Made by a program: the position numbers and the translations under genes. Below, piece after piece: positions 1-8,948 of a DNA stretch of 64,000 nt. This stretch comes from Aequorivita sp. CIP111184. Its GTDB lineage: Bacteria; Bacteroidota; Bacteroidia; Flavobacteriales; Flavobacteriaceae. Within the stretch, counting starts at the first letter, position 1. Each line of letters begins with the position of its first letter. The stretch lies in assembly GCF_900489465.1 (NCBI RefSeq), contig NZ_UEFQ01000024.1, forward strand, positions 372,001 through 436,000, given 5' to 3'. The notes under the pieces are model-generated. The model did no database searches. It saw nothing but the letters and a program-made list of their open reading frames with translations, and was not told where the DNA came from.

Positions 1-1297
1 TTCGAAAGGCCTCATGTTCAAAAACAAATTTTCCAAACTGAAGTGTTGTACTCACGCCTTCAATATGATATTCTGAAATGGCTTCCAGCATTGTTTGCAT
101 CGCTTCGTTTCGTGTCTTTCCGTAAGTAATTAATTTTGAAAGCATGGGGTCGTACTGAATTGGCACTTGCATTGCCTCAGTAAAACCGTCATCTACTCGA
201 ATATTTTTTCCGCTCGGCGGACGGTAAACTTCCAATTTTCCAACACTAGGCATAAAATTATTCAATGGGTCTTCCGCATAAACACGGACTTCAAAAGCGT
301 GTCCGTTGATTTTCAAATCTTCCTGCGAAAAGGAAAGCTTTTCATTATTGGCAACATTTATTTGCTGTTCTACCAAATCGAGACCCGTAATGAGCTCGGT
401 AACGGGATGTTCCACTTGCAGACGTGTATTCATTTCAAGGAAGTAGAAATTGTGCTTATCATCCAAAAGGAATTCCACTGTTCCGGCACCTACATAGTCA
501 CAAGCTTTCGCAACTTTTACAGCCGCTTCGCCCATTTGTTTACGTAACTCAGGTGTTAAAACTGAAGAAGGTGCTTCCTCTACCACTTTTTGATGTCTGC
601 GCTGTATGCTGCATTCACGTTCAAAAAGATAAACGGTATTTCCAAAATTATCAGCCAAAACCTGAATTTCAATATGCCGCGGGGAAGTGACAAACTTTTC
701 AATAAAAACCGAACCGTCGCCAAAAGCATTTTCGGCTTCACTGATAGCTCGCTTCATCTGGTCTTCAAATTCTTCAGAATTTTCCACGATGCGCATTCCC
801 TTTCCACCACCTCCGGCAGAAGCTTTTATAAGAATTGGAAATCCAATTTTTTTAGCAATTTCCTTTGCAGCGCCAACATTTGTAATGGCTTCATCAGTAC
901 CAGGAACCATTGGAATATCATACTTTTTAACAGCGTCTTTTGCAGCAAGTTTGCTTCCCATAACACGAATAGCGTATGATTTTGGACCTATAAAAATCAT
1001 TCCGCTTTTTTCAACGTGTTCACCAAATTCGGCATTTTCACTCAAAAATCCATACCCGGGATGGATTGCGTCCACGTTTAATTCCTTGGCAACTTTTATA
1101 ATTTTATCACCCAATAAATACGATTCATTTGAAGGTGGTGGGCCAATGCATACCGCTTCATCAGCAAACTTTACGTGTGGAGCATTTCTATCTGCTTCGG
1201 AATAAATAGCTACCGTTTTAATGCCCATATTTCGGGCTGTTTTCATTACTCGCAAAGCTATTTCGCCACGATTGGCAACTAATATTTTTTTAATCAT
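1..1297 (-). CDS. Biotin carboxylase subunit of acyl-CoA carboxylase (partial, C-terminus beyond the left edge)
   Basis: This is the ATP-dependent biotin carboxylase that carboxylates the biotin on the carrier protein encoded just upstream. Translation of the minus strand from the ATG at 1297 begins MIKKILVANRGEIALRV, the classic N-terminus of the family. It then shows the glycine-rich ATP loop KASAGGGGKGMR near residue 160 and the EMNTRLQVEHPVTE active-site motif near residue 290. About 432 codons are present; family members of this type run to roughly 480, so only the end is missing. The start overlaps the end of the carrier gene by 8 bases, which indicates translational coupling. The substrate (acetyl- or propionyl-CoA) cannot be decided from this subunit. 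Family call is sure; exact substrate is open. Confidence 0.93.
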   Translation of the reverse strand, partial: MIKKILVANRGEIALRVMKTARNMGIKTVAIYSEADRNAPHVKFADEAVCIGPPPSNESYLLGDKIIKVAKELNVDAIHPGYGFLSENAEFGEHVEKSGMIFIGPKSYAIRVMGSKLAAKDAVKKYDIPMVPGTDEAITNVGAAKEIAKKIGFPILIKASAGGGGKGMRIVENSEEFEDQMKRAISEAENAFGDGSVFIEKFVTSPRHIEIQVLADNFGNTVYLFERECSIQRRHQKVVEEAPSSVLTPELRKQMGEAAVKVAKACDYVGAGTVEFLLDDKHNFYFLEMNTRLQVEHPVTELITGLDLVEQQINVANNEKLSFSQEDLKINGHAFEVRVYAEDPLNNFMPSVGKLEVYRPPSGKNIRVDDGFTEAMQVPIQYDPMLSKLITYGKTRNEAMQTMLEAISEYHIEGVSTTLQFGKFVFEHEAFR

Positions 1298-1781
1298 TTT
1301 TCTCAAATTCAATTAGCAATTTTCCTTTATCGACTGTTTCTCCTTTTACAATGTTCACAGATTTCACAACACCGTCACGAGGAGCGGTGAGTGTGTTTTC
1401 CATCTTCATTGCTTCTAAAACACAGAGAAAATCGCCTTTTTTTACCTCATTTCCTTGGGAAACATTAACTTCTAAAATAATTCCTGGCATCGGAGCGTGC
1501 ACTTCGTCATCTACTGAAGCGTTACCGATGGAAAGTCCCATTTTAGAAATAAGGGCGTCAAGTTGATTTTCTATCTTAACTTGATACCGATTACCGTTTA
1601 TTGATAAGGTGTATGTTTTTTTATGAAAATTTGATTCAAGGGTTTCAATCCCTACCGATTTGTTGTTAAAGATAACATTGGACTTTTTATTGTCGGAAAT
1701 TACATCAATTGTTTCCAAATCTTTTGAATTCAATGAAAACTCAAAGTTATCATTGACAATCGCTTTATATTCTTCTTCCAT
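1290..1781 (-). CDS. Biotin carboxyl carrier protein of acyl-CoA carboxylase
   Basis: This 163-residue protein carries the covalently bound biotin between the carboxylase and carboxyltransferase steps. The C-terminal half (about residues 92-160) is a biotinyl domain with the EAMKMENT motif; Lys126 is the biotinylated residue. The first 85 residues resemble the linker/BT-like part of propionyl-CoA carboxylase alpha chains, here as a separate gene. It is the first gene of the operon with the biotin carboxylase and overlaps it by 8 bases. The carboxyltransferase subunit is not adjacent; a candidate is encoded at 45160-46803. The MEEEYK start is the first ATG after the upstream spacer. Confidence 0.9.
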   Translation of the reverse strand: MEEEYKAIVNDNFEFSLNSKDLETIDVISDNKKSNVIFNNKSVGIETLESNFHKKTYTLSINGNRYQVKIENQLDALISKMGLSIGNASVDDEVHAPMPGIILEVNVSQGNEVKKGDFLCVLEAMKMENTLTAPRDGVVKSVNIVKGETVDKGKLLIEFEKND

Positions 1782-1851
1782 AAATAGAAATTTTGATAAA
1801 GGTAATATTTGTAGAAAGATTATGCCAATAGGAAAACCTTATATATGGAAA

Positions 1852-1914
1852 AGATGCCTAAAAAGTTTACTAGCTTGTCCGTAATTTACGAATAGCTCTA
1901 CTTTTTAGACATCT
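1852..1914. repeat. Long interrupted inverted repeat after the CHAT-protein gene
   Basis: Arms AGATG-C-CTAAAAAGT (1852-1866) and ACTTTTTAG-A-CATCT (1900-1914) pair over 14 bases with one mismatch. The 33-base loop holds a second inverted repeat (CGTAA-T-TTACG) flanked by two AGCT words. The element lies between the stop of the 1825-residue protein and the start of the biotin carrier gene, so on the minus strand it is the first structure after the big gene. Only four T follow it on that strand, so it is a weak match to an intrinsic terminator. It may be a terminator, an RNA-stability element or a small mobile repeat. Confidence 0.55.
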
Positions 1915-1941
1915 CTTTATTTAAAAAAATTGGCGAACAAT

Positions 1942-4900
1942 TTATTTTTTAGATTTCGGTTTCGATTTCGATTTGGGTTTTGTCATTTTTGGCTTTGATT
2001 TTTCAGTCGCCTTGGCCTTCATCATTTTTCTTATTCCGCTTAAGGCAGTCCTCAATTCATTTATTCGGGTTTCTAAATCTTTCTTCGGCTTATAGCCTTC
2101 ACCATTTAAACCGGCCTCCACATTAAGCGATTGAATTAAAAATTCAAGATGCTCCAACTCTGCTGCTTTTTTTGCTTCAGAGCCCGCCTTTCGCCATATT
2201 TTCTTAAAATTTTGAATGACCTCATCCCACTTTGTTTCAATTTTTTCATCTTCAATAATCAAAAGAAGACATAAATCAATATTTAAAAATGCAACCATAT
2301 CCCAATAGTTGAGATCTTCGGCCTCAGATTTTTCTTTTAATTTATTTTGAAGTTCTCCAAGTATCTGTTGCGCTTCAGAAATAGATCTTAACTTGTATTT
2401 TTTTCTATCTACAGTGAATTCACTCCCGTGATTATTGACGCCACTAAATACTAGCAAACAAGCGAGTTCTATAGAATTTGAAATGGAATATGTTTTGTTT
2501 GAGTTGAATTTATTATCATATGCCCTTTCATAGTGGGAAATTGCATTTTTGTATGCATTGGTTCGCTTTTTAACATCTGGTGCCAAGAGGGCTAAACGTT
2601 TAAAGGCACTTCCCAAAAGATTGTGACGTTCAGCTGTTTCTCCAGCAAATAGCAATACGGTAAGGTCACTGATTACACTTTCCGTATTTTTATAGGCTTT
2701 ATTTTTGGAAGCTGCTGTTGTGTTTTCATTTTCGAAAACATCTCTTATATATAACTTTGCGCGTGTGTTACAATATTTTTCCATACAAGAAAATGAGAAG
2801 TCTGCATTTTCCATTTTCAGGAGTTCTTCATAATTTCCGGCAGCTTCTATATACATAGCTAGCTCCTGATAAATTTTGGCTACTCTTTCTATAATTTGTG
2901 GAGTTCTAAAAACATCTCTATCCACTGCCTTCATAATGGTGTCCAATTCCGCCAAATGGTCCTTTTCTGCGCTTGTAGCCATCTGTAATTGATTTAGAAG
3001 ATTGTCGAGATCTATTTCTGCCTCCTGTGGAACTATATAACTTGGCGACCAAGAACCTTTTCCTGCAGAGATACCTTTCAATTTAAAGAAAGGATCTCCA
3101 TAACATTGATAGGCGCCCCAAGTATTGTTGCCTGGATGCTTTTCATAAATATAATTGCGAGCGTTTTTTACAGCATCCCCAAAATTATCTCCCGAGAACA
3201 TACTGCTATAAAAAACCTTTGCAAAATCTAATGCGGCAGCATCATTAACAGCCCAACCTGCAGCAATTACCGCTTTTACACCTATGCTTATTAATTGGGT
3301 ACCAATATTTGCAGCCAGTTTATAACGATCGCGATAAAATTTTTCATCTTCTGCATTGCTATAACCAAGGTGACAACAGTTTACGAAGACGAGTTCGGGT
3401 ACTACAGGCATCTGTTGTATTTCAAATACAGTTAGAAACATATCCTTACCGATAACCATTCCTGATTTTTTAGGGGATTTGGGGTTGAAGACTCCATGAC
3501 CCGCCAAATGTATTATTGTATAATCATTGCAGAAAAAATTCTTTACTATACTTTGGGCATCTGTCCCAATAAGTTCTGTAGTAGGATAACCCACGTTTTC
3601 CAATGTATCCTTTACCATCATTCCTTCTTCTTTTGCACCTGGCAATTGAGAAATGAAACCATTTAAAATTGGGTCGGCAATAATCAATGCTCCTTTTTCA
3701 GCAACTCGTTTAATATTTACCCTATAATCTTTTGTGGATAATTGCCGTATCATTCCCGCATTGATACATAGTGGTTTAGCATTGGTTGTATTGTCCTGAA
3801 GCAATTCCCAAGGATAGGAAGCGGTTTTGGAGTCGAGTATCCAAGAAATATTTCCCTTTCGTTTAAGTTTATCTTTTAAATTATTGGGTATCAATAATTC
3901 AAAAAGAGTTTTTGCCGTACACGCTGACCATTGGTTACTACTAGAAACTTCTGAAATAAAGAGGTCTATTAATGAAGTACTGCTATAAAGTTCATTCTCT
4001 TCTTCTCTAGAATCGCCTGTGGAAGAACCAAAAACCATACTGGAAGGCGCTCCTGTTAGCTCATTTTCATCCTTGTATTTAATGGTTATCCTGTTCCACC
4101 AACCTTCAGCAGTATCCAACGGGGTTCGTTTCTGAATACCCAATAAATTTTTGATTCGTTTATTGCCTATAATGATATTATATGTTGAATTTTCCTTATT
4201 CGCTATCTTGTTGAGCACATACATACAGTTTAGTGCTCTGTCTGCGTAAAGTTCTATAATTTCAATATTTTGAACGGTTCTATAGCCTTCATCCGACAAC
4301 ATTTTTACTTTATCGTTGGCACGGTTTACACCATCAATAATGGCTTTGAGAGAACCTTCAACAGAAAGCCCGCCATAACCCGTTGCAACTATTAATGAAG
4401 AAATACCAATACCTTTTTTGGGAACAGTAGCGCCACGGATGCTAAGCAGGTAGTTCAATACTCCCTGCTCAACCGATTTGGATAACTGAAACGAGGTAAG
4501 CTGGTCAGGTTCGCCTAAACCTACAATTATGGCTCCTTCAAAGTCGTTTCCTTCCATCTTACCAAAAATCGCATTGGTGCCAATATCACCTGGGTAAAGC
4601 CCTAACCTATGTTTTGAAGTGAGACTTCCATTGAGGTAATTGTCTATGGATCTTTCGGCATAGAGCACTCCATCATTTAAAAAGTGACCTGCTACAATTG
4701 GGTATGAAGAGTAGCGCAGATCACCGTTACTAACGGTAACAGTAACCGGTATTTGGCTGCTAACTGGTTCCATTTCGTTCCCAAGGCCCAATATTGTTCT
4801 TTCCAATCCGTTTTCTGAAAGGTCAAAATCAATGTCTGGTTCTGCTCTAAATATTTTTTCTTCACCTCGCAATAATGGTTTTGTATTGCGAAGTAATTTA

Positions 4901-7419
4901 GTTTGTCCAGTGGAAAGTATTTCCTCTATGGCATTAAAAAGATCTGGCTCATTTGCCAATGCTCCGTGCGTCACCCGAGAGTAATAAACCGCATTGGCTT
5001 CAATAAGCTGTTTTGGTATGCCAGATTCCCAGGTCACACTTTGGTCTCCTTCACTGGTATAAAGGAAATAGAGTTGTTTTTTTGGAGGAATTTCATCAAG
5101 ATAATAACCACACGGGGTCATTTTATCCTTTCCAGCAATATATACCATATTTGAATAATCTATCTCATCCCTTTTTTTCAAAATATTATCACGGTAATTT
5201 TTAAAATAGTCCAGATCAGATTTAAGTGGCAATGGCCAATCCGATTTTCCGAAATAACGCCGCATATTTTCCCAAGTTTCCATTTTTGCAAAATCGTTTT
5301 TGGGATCTGTTGTTAAAGGTAGCAGGGCCAAAATACCTGGAAGTTGAGAAAACATTTTAAGAAGACCTTCTTTGGTATGGAATAGATCTAAACTGCTTAA
5401 TTTTTTTATAATAGCATCTTCCCCAAATAAAACAGAAGGAATTCTAAATGAACCCCCAAGCGGGGATCCAAGAAATAACATTCTAAACCCTTTTGAAGCT
5501 TTTAAATCCTGCCAAGTATCATCGTGATTAAGAATAAAATCGCGTGCCAAAAGTCCGCCCATAGAATGTCCAATAATTTTTATGGGTTGCCCAACTTTAA
5601 GTAAACTTTTAATTTTTACATTAAACTCATTTGCACATTCGGGGAGCGGTTTTCTCCAATCAAAAGGAAAGACCACTACGTCATATTTTGCTGAAAGCCA
5701 TTTATAAAGTTTATAATACGAAGTCTTTACTACTGAATCTGCAACAATTTTATTTACATTGGAATATCCGAGATTAACCAAGCCTCCTGTAAGTATACGT
5801 CCATAATGTAACCATATCTCTTTGTCTTTTTGTGAAAGGTTGGAGCCCATTATTCCAGGAAGCATTATTACAATAGGTTTTGAACCTGAAGGCGGTATTT
5901 TCGACGGATATAGTTCACCAGATTCCAATAAAGCCCTATCGCTTCCAGGAATTTCATATTGCGCAATACATTTAAAGCCAGGAATTAATTCGCCTTCCGC
6001 TGTCTTAAGTACCAAATCTATTGCTTCTCGGGTCTTATCATTTTCAAAATACTTTACGTGATTTACATCAGCTCCTTGATCAAAGAAATATTGAATATTA
6101 TCTTTACGCATTGCGCCTAAATACATAGAATCTGTATTCACAACCAGATCGTTTCGTTGCCAATAGAATAATTTTCCAAGGATTACAAATAGACCCTGAC
6201 CTGAAAAACTAACCCTTCCATTGCCCGAAATAATAGCCAAAGGTTTCCCGTTTATAGCGGTTTCCGGCGATGGATCGTTCAATATTTTTATAAACGGTGA
6301 TTCTGGTCTTTGTGCCTCCAAGCCAGGAAGTACATTTACATCATCCTTGCTTTCAACTGCTGCGGAAAGCAGTTCTTTTAAAATATCACCAAATGCTCCA
6401 CCTACTATGTTTACCAAATTAAAAAATACGTTCAGAATATGGTCCAATCTTTTTGAAGCCAGCTTGGTTCCAGCAGCGGGACAGCCAACCCTAATAAATT
6501 TGGCCACGGTTATCTTTTTATCCTTAAAAATTTTGTTAAGCGCTGCTATATTTTTAATATCATCTTCTCTATTGCCTTCCTTTTCAAGCAACGCAATGTG
6601 TTGGTTAGTAAAACCTATTGAAGATTCATCATTGTCATTACTGTATTTATTTAATATATCACCAACAATTCCACCCCTAGAATGGGTAAGCATATGCACC
6701 ACAGAATTATCAGGAAGCATTTGGGCAAGTTTCACAACATTTAGCAATGGACTTTCAGTAAGAGTTCTGTGCTGAAAAGCGAGTACGTTTTTACCGTAAA
6801 TTTGGTGGAGCGTGTTCCAAGCAGGGGAAGCCTTTAAATCCTGAAATGCTCCAAATGTATCTGAGTTTGTTCCATGGATAAAAAGAAAAAATGGATTGTT
6901 GGAAGGCTTTTCATCAAAAACCCCAAATTTAAAATCCTTATCAACGGTGAACAAGCCTGCACCTGTTGCCAAAAAGTTTTTTGGAATAACAGTGCTGTCA
7001 ATTTCATTTTGCAAATGTTTGTCTTCCAACTTTTTTGAAAGCTCTGCCACTCCTTTCCCAATAGCCTTCTTTGCAAATACTTTTAGAAGTTTTACCGCAA
7101 TTTTACCAATAATACCCCTTTCCGTTGAAGGTGCCTCAACTGAGTCGGGCATAACAAAAATATCAGGCTGCATATCGCGGCTGCCGGGAGGTTTTAAAGC
7201 AGGGTCGAGTTCTGGAAAAACCTCATGCATGGTTGACGCATCACACATCCAAGAAGTTCCGTCATCAAGAACCAACTCTAGCAACTTATCATTTGCTTCC
7301 AGCTGTATTTCATGTTGATTGGAAACATCCCTATTGCTGGCCTGCAAATTATAAACAACTGCTCCTTCTTCATCAGTTTCCTTTTTGCCATAAACTACAA
7401 GTTTTTTGATCGGTTCCAT
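1942..7419 (-). CDS. Giant hydrolase-hydrolase-CHAT caspase-like protease fusion, 1825 residues
   Basis: No signal peptide is visible, so it is probably cytoplasmic. Domains in order: an N-terminal region (1-150); a first alpha/beta hydrolase with HGTN (182-185) and THSRGG, likely nucleophile Ser247; a second hydrolase resembling lecithin:cholesterol acyltransferases, with PGIMGSNL (521-528), the FPFDWR signature and GHSMGG, nucleophile Ser619; a middle region (890-1100); a CHAT (caspase HetF associated with TPRs) domain with HLAGHG, catalytic His1308, and the strand FVNCCHLG, likely nucleophile Cys1349; a helical TPR-like region (about 1490-1790); and a Lys/Pro/Ser-rich tail. The gene is monocistronic with its own promoter. 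CHAT proteases often act in bacterial conflict and cell-death pathways; lipase action on membranes is inference. No adjacent partner or substrate gene is seen. Domain calls are strong; biological role is unknown. Confidence 0.85.
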   Translation of the reverse strand: MEPIKKLVVYGKKETDEEGAVVYNLQASNRDVSNQHEIQLEANDKLLELVLDDGTSWMCDASTMHEVFPELDPALKPPGSRDMQPDIFVMPDSVEAPSTERGIIGKIAVKLLKVFAKKAIGKGVAELSKKLEDKHLQNEIDSTVIPKNFLATGAGLFTVDKDFKFGVFDEKPSNNPFFLFIHGTNSDTFGAFQDLKASPAWNTLHQIYGKNVLAFQHRTLTESPLLNVVKLAQMLPDNSVVHMLTHSRGGIVGDILNKYSNDNDESSIGFTNQHIALLEKEGNREDDIKNIAALNKIFKDKKITVAKFIRVGCPAAGTKLASKRLDHILNVFFNLVNIVGGAFGDILKELLSAAVESKDDVNVLPGLEAQRPESPFIKILNDPSPETAINGKPLAIISGNGRVSFSGQGLFVILGKLFYWQRNDLVVNTDSMYLGAMRKDNIQYFFDQGADVNHVKYFENDKTREAIDLVLKTAEGELIPGFKCIAQYEIPGSDRALLESGELYPSKIPPSGSKPIVIMLPGIMGSNLSQKDKEIWLHYGRILTGGLVNLGYSNVNKIVADSVVKTSYYKLYKWLSAKYDVVVFPFDWRKPLPECANEFNVKIKSLLKVGQPIKIIGHSMGGLLARDFILNHDDTWQDLKASKGFRMLFLGSPLGGSFRIPSVLFGEDAIIKKLSSLDLFHTKEGLLKMFSQLPGILALLPLTTDPKNDFAKMETWENMRRYFGKSDWPLPLKSDLDYFKNYRDNILKKRDEIDYSNMVYIAGKDKMTPCGYYLDEIPPKKQLYFLYTSEGDQSVTWESGIPKQLIEANAVYYSRVTHGALANEPDLFNAIEEILSTGQTKLLRNTKPLLRGEEKIFRAEPDIDFDLSENGLERTILGLGNEMEPVSSQIPVTVTVSNGDLRYSSYPIVAGHFLNDGVLYAERSIDNYLNGSLTSKHRLGLYPGDIGTNAIFGKMEGNDFEGAIIVGLGEPDQLTSFQLSKSVEQGVLNYLLSIRGATVPKKGIGISSLIVATGYGGLSVEGSLKAIIDGVNRANDKVKMLSDEGYRTVQNIEIIELYADRALNCMYVLNKIANKENSTYNIIIGNKRIKNLLGIQKRTPLDTAEGWWNRITIKYKDENELTGAPSSMVFGSSTGDSREEENELYSSTSLIDLFISEVSSSNQWSACTAKTLFELLIPNNLKDKLKRKGNISWILDSKTASYPWELLQDNTTNAKPLCINAGMIRQLSTKDYRVNIKRVAEKGALIIADPILNGFISQLPGAKEEGMMVKDTLENVGYPTTELIGTDAQSIVKNFFCNDYTIIHLAGHGVFNPKSPKKSGMVIGKDMFLTVFEIQQMPVVPELVFVNCCHLGYSNAEDEKFYRDRYKLAANIGTQLISIGVKAVIAAGWAVNDAAALDFAKVFYSSMFSGDNFGDAVKNARNYIYEKHPGNNTWGAYQCYGDPFFKLKGISAGKGSWSPSYIVPQEAEIDLDNLLNQLQMATSAEKDHLAELDTIMKAVDRDVFRTPQIIERVAKIYQELAMYIEAAGNYEELLKMENADFSFSCMEKYCNTRAKLYIRDVFENENTTAASKNKAYKNTESVISDLTVLLFAGETAERHNLLGSAFKRLALLAPDVKKRTNAYKNAISHYERAYDNKFNSNKTYSISNSIELACLLVFSGVNNHGSEFTVDRKKYKLRSISEAQQILGELQNKLKEKSEAEDLNYWDMVAFLNIDLCLLLIIEDEKIETKWDEVIQNFKKIWRKAGSEAKKAAELEHLEFLIQSLNVEAGLNGEGYKPKKDLETRINELRTALSGIRKMMKAKATEKSKPKMTKPKSKSKPKSKK

Positions 7420-7471
7420 AGTATCGATTGTTAGGTTGATTTTAAAAAAATAGATTAGTCTCTCTTATCAA

Positions 7472-7513
7472 AAAACTAAATTTGAGCATACAATGCTCAA
7501 ATTCAATAGTTTA
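7472..7513 (-). promoter_or_regulatory. Promoter with embedded palindrome for the CHAT-protein gene
   Basis: On the minus strand a TTTG box (7499-7502) is followed, after exactly 19 bases, by TAGTTTTT (7472-7479). This matches the Bacteroidota pattern TTTG-N19-TAnnTTTG in seven of eight -7 positions. The spacer is almost entirely a palindrome: AATTTGAGCAT (7480-7490), loop ACA, ATGCTCAAATT (7494-7504), extended outward by AAACTA/TAGTTT after a 3-base bulge. The start codon is about 50 bases downstream. The flanking genes diverge, so the hairpin has no gene to terminate, and an operator for a dimeric regulator is the simpler reading. This is pattern matching without experimental support. Confidence 0.6.
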
Positions 7514-7750
7514 AACAAACAATATAAGTAAAATAAATTATTAAATTCAACTTTAAGTTACTGTATATGAGTTTGTTATATATAATCAGGAAACTTTTGT
7601 GAGGAGTTTAAAAAGTTACAATATTTTTTCATATTTGAAAAAAATTATCTCTTCAATTTTTAAATGCTGAAATGATTGTTCTTTGTCATCATAAATTTTT
7701 AAAAGACATTTATCATTGTGGCATATTTTCAGTATCTTTTTGAAAACAAA
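7514..7750. other. AT-rich divergent spacer
   Basis: This stretch separates the CHAT-protein promoter from the sugar dehydrogenase gene. It is very AT-rich and holds no convincing open reading frame or RNA gene. A TATCTTTT word just before 7751 resembles a -7 box for the dehydrogenase gene, but I found no well-spaced -33 box. Confidence 0.4.
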
Positions 7751-8875
7751 ATGATTATGAACTTAAAATTTATATTCGCCCTTTTCTTGACGTTTTCAAT
7801 GTCTTGTATCCAGCAGAAAAAGAAAAACGATGTGGCGCTTAAAACGGATTCGCAATCCTACAAAATTGAAGAGGTAGTAAAAAATCTTTCCAACCCCTGG
7901 GGAATGACTTGGCTTCCCGATGGAAGTATGTTAATTACCGAAAAAGATGGAAGATTAATTCATTTTAAAAACGGTCAAAAGAGCGAAATAACTAACGTGC
8001 CAACAGTATACAACAGCGGCCAAGGCGGTTTATTGGATATTGAACTGCACCCCAACTACACAGAAAACGGTTGGATTTATATGACCTATGCTTCGGAAGA
8101 AGGTTTGGGTGAAGGCGGACACACGGCTTTGATGCGTTGTAAATTGGATGGTAATTCGCTTACAAATATTGAAACTCTTTACAAAGCTGAACCTAACACC
8201 ACAGCGGGGCAGCACTTTGGTTCACGAATTGAATTTGATGATGACGGTTTTATTTATTTCTCAATTGGCGAGCGTGGAGAGCGAGAAGTAAATCCACAAG
8301 ATATAACCCGTGATGGCGGAAAAATTTACCGATTGAACGATGACGGAAGCATCCCAACAGACAATCCTTTTTACAACGAACCAAATGCTAAAAAAGCAAT
8401 TTATACCTATGGAAACAGAAATCCACAAGGAATGGCAAAACATCCCGAAACTGGAAAAATTTGGATGCACGAGCACGGACCAAAAGGCGGAGATGAAATA
8501 AATATAGTTAAAAAAGGCGTCAATTACGGCTGGCCAATTGTAACCTACGGTGTTAATTACAGCGGTACAGAAATCACAAATGAAACCACAAAACCGGGTA
8601 TTGAGCCTCCTATTTATTACTGGGTTCCATCAATCGCGCCTTGTGGAATGGCTTTTGTAACCGGTAATAAATATCCGCAGTGGAATGGCAAGTTATTGGT
8701 GGGCTCGCTGAAATTTGCGTATGTGGAATTACTAACTCTTGATGGTGATAAAGTAACCAATCGCGAAAAAATTGCACAAGATATTGGGCGGGTGCGAAAT
8801 GTGAAAATGGGCCCAGATGGACTTATTTATATCGCTGTGGAAGGACAAGGTATTTTTAGACTAATTCCTGAATAA
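7751..8875 (+). CDS. PQQ-dependent aldose sugar dehydrogenase-like lipoprotein
   Basis: The protein belongs to the soluble glucose/sorbosone (aldose sugar) dehydrogenase family, six-bladed beta-propellers that use PQQ to oxidise sugars outside the cytoplasm. Seen: NPWGMTWLPDGSML near the N-terminus, AGQHFGSRI, GNRNPQG, and HEHGPKGGDEIN, all hallmark segments of the family. I prefer the ATG at 7751 (or 7757) over the upstream frame start at 7718, because it places a signal peptide directly at the N-terminus with a lipobox-like end (SMSC). The length of about 374 residues fits. PQQ synthesis genes are not in the window. Sugar specificity cannot be read from sequence. Confidence 0.88.
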   Translation: MIMNLKFIFALFLTFSMSCIQQKKKNDVALKTDSQSYKIEEVVKNLSNPWGMTWLPDGSMLITEKDGRLIHFKNGQKSEITNVPTVYNSGQGGLLDIELHPNYTENGWIYMTYASEEGLGEGGHTALMRCKLDGNSLTNIETLYKAEPNTTAGQHFGSRIEFDDDGFIYFSIGERGEREVNPQDITRDGGKIYRLNDDGSIPTDNPFYNEPNAKKAIYTYGNRNPQGMAKHPETGKIWMHEHGPKGGDEINIVKKGVNYGWPIVTYGVNYSGTEITNETTKPGIEPPIYYWVPSIAPCGMAFVTGNKYPQWNGKLLVGSLKFAYVELLTLDGDKVTNREKIAQDIGRVRNVKMGPDGLIYIAVEGQGIFRLIPE

Positions 8876-8898
8876 TCAACCATTTTTAATGTCTAGCT

Positions 8899-8937
8899 GA
8901 GCGCAGTCGATAACTTAAAAAATTATCAACTGCGCTC
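8899..8937. repeat. REP-like intergenic hairpin
   Basis: Arms GAGCGCAGT-C-GATAA and TTATC-A-ACTGCGCTC pair over 14 bases with one mismatch around a 9-base loop. The element lies between two convergent genes (sugar dehydrogenase and lepB). Neither strand has a T-run directly after it, so it is not a standard terminator. The core GAGCGCAGTCGA resembles a word I know from dispersed intergenic hairpins in Flavobacteriaceae; no second copy was seen in this window. Confidence 0.5.
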
Positions 8938-8948
8938 TAACAGAAATA

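Noticed and set aside
167-1205. Several plus-strand open frames over the biotin carboxylase region
   Set aside because: The minus strand carries a continuous, clearly recognisable biotin carboxylase over the full stretch; the plus-strand frames have no protein likeness and are antisense shadows.
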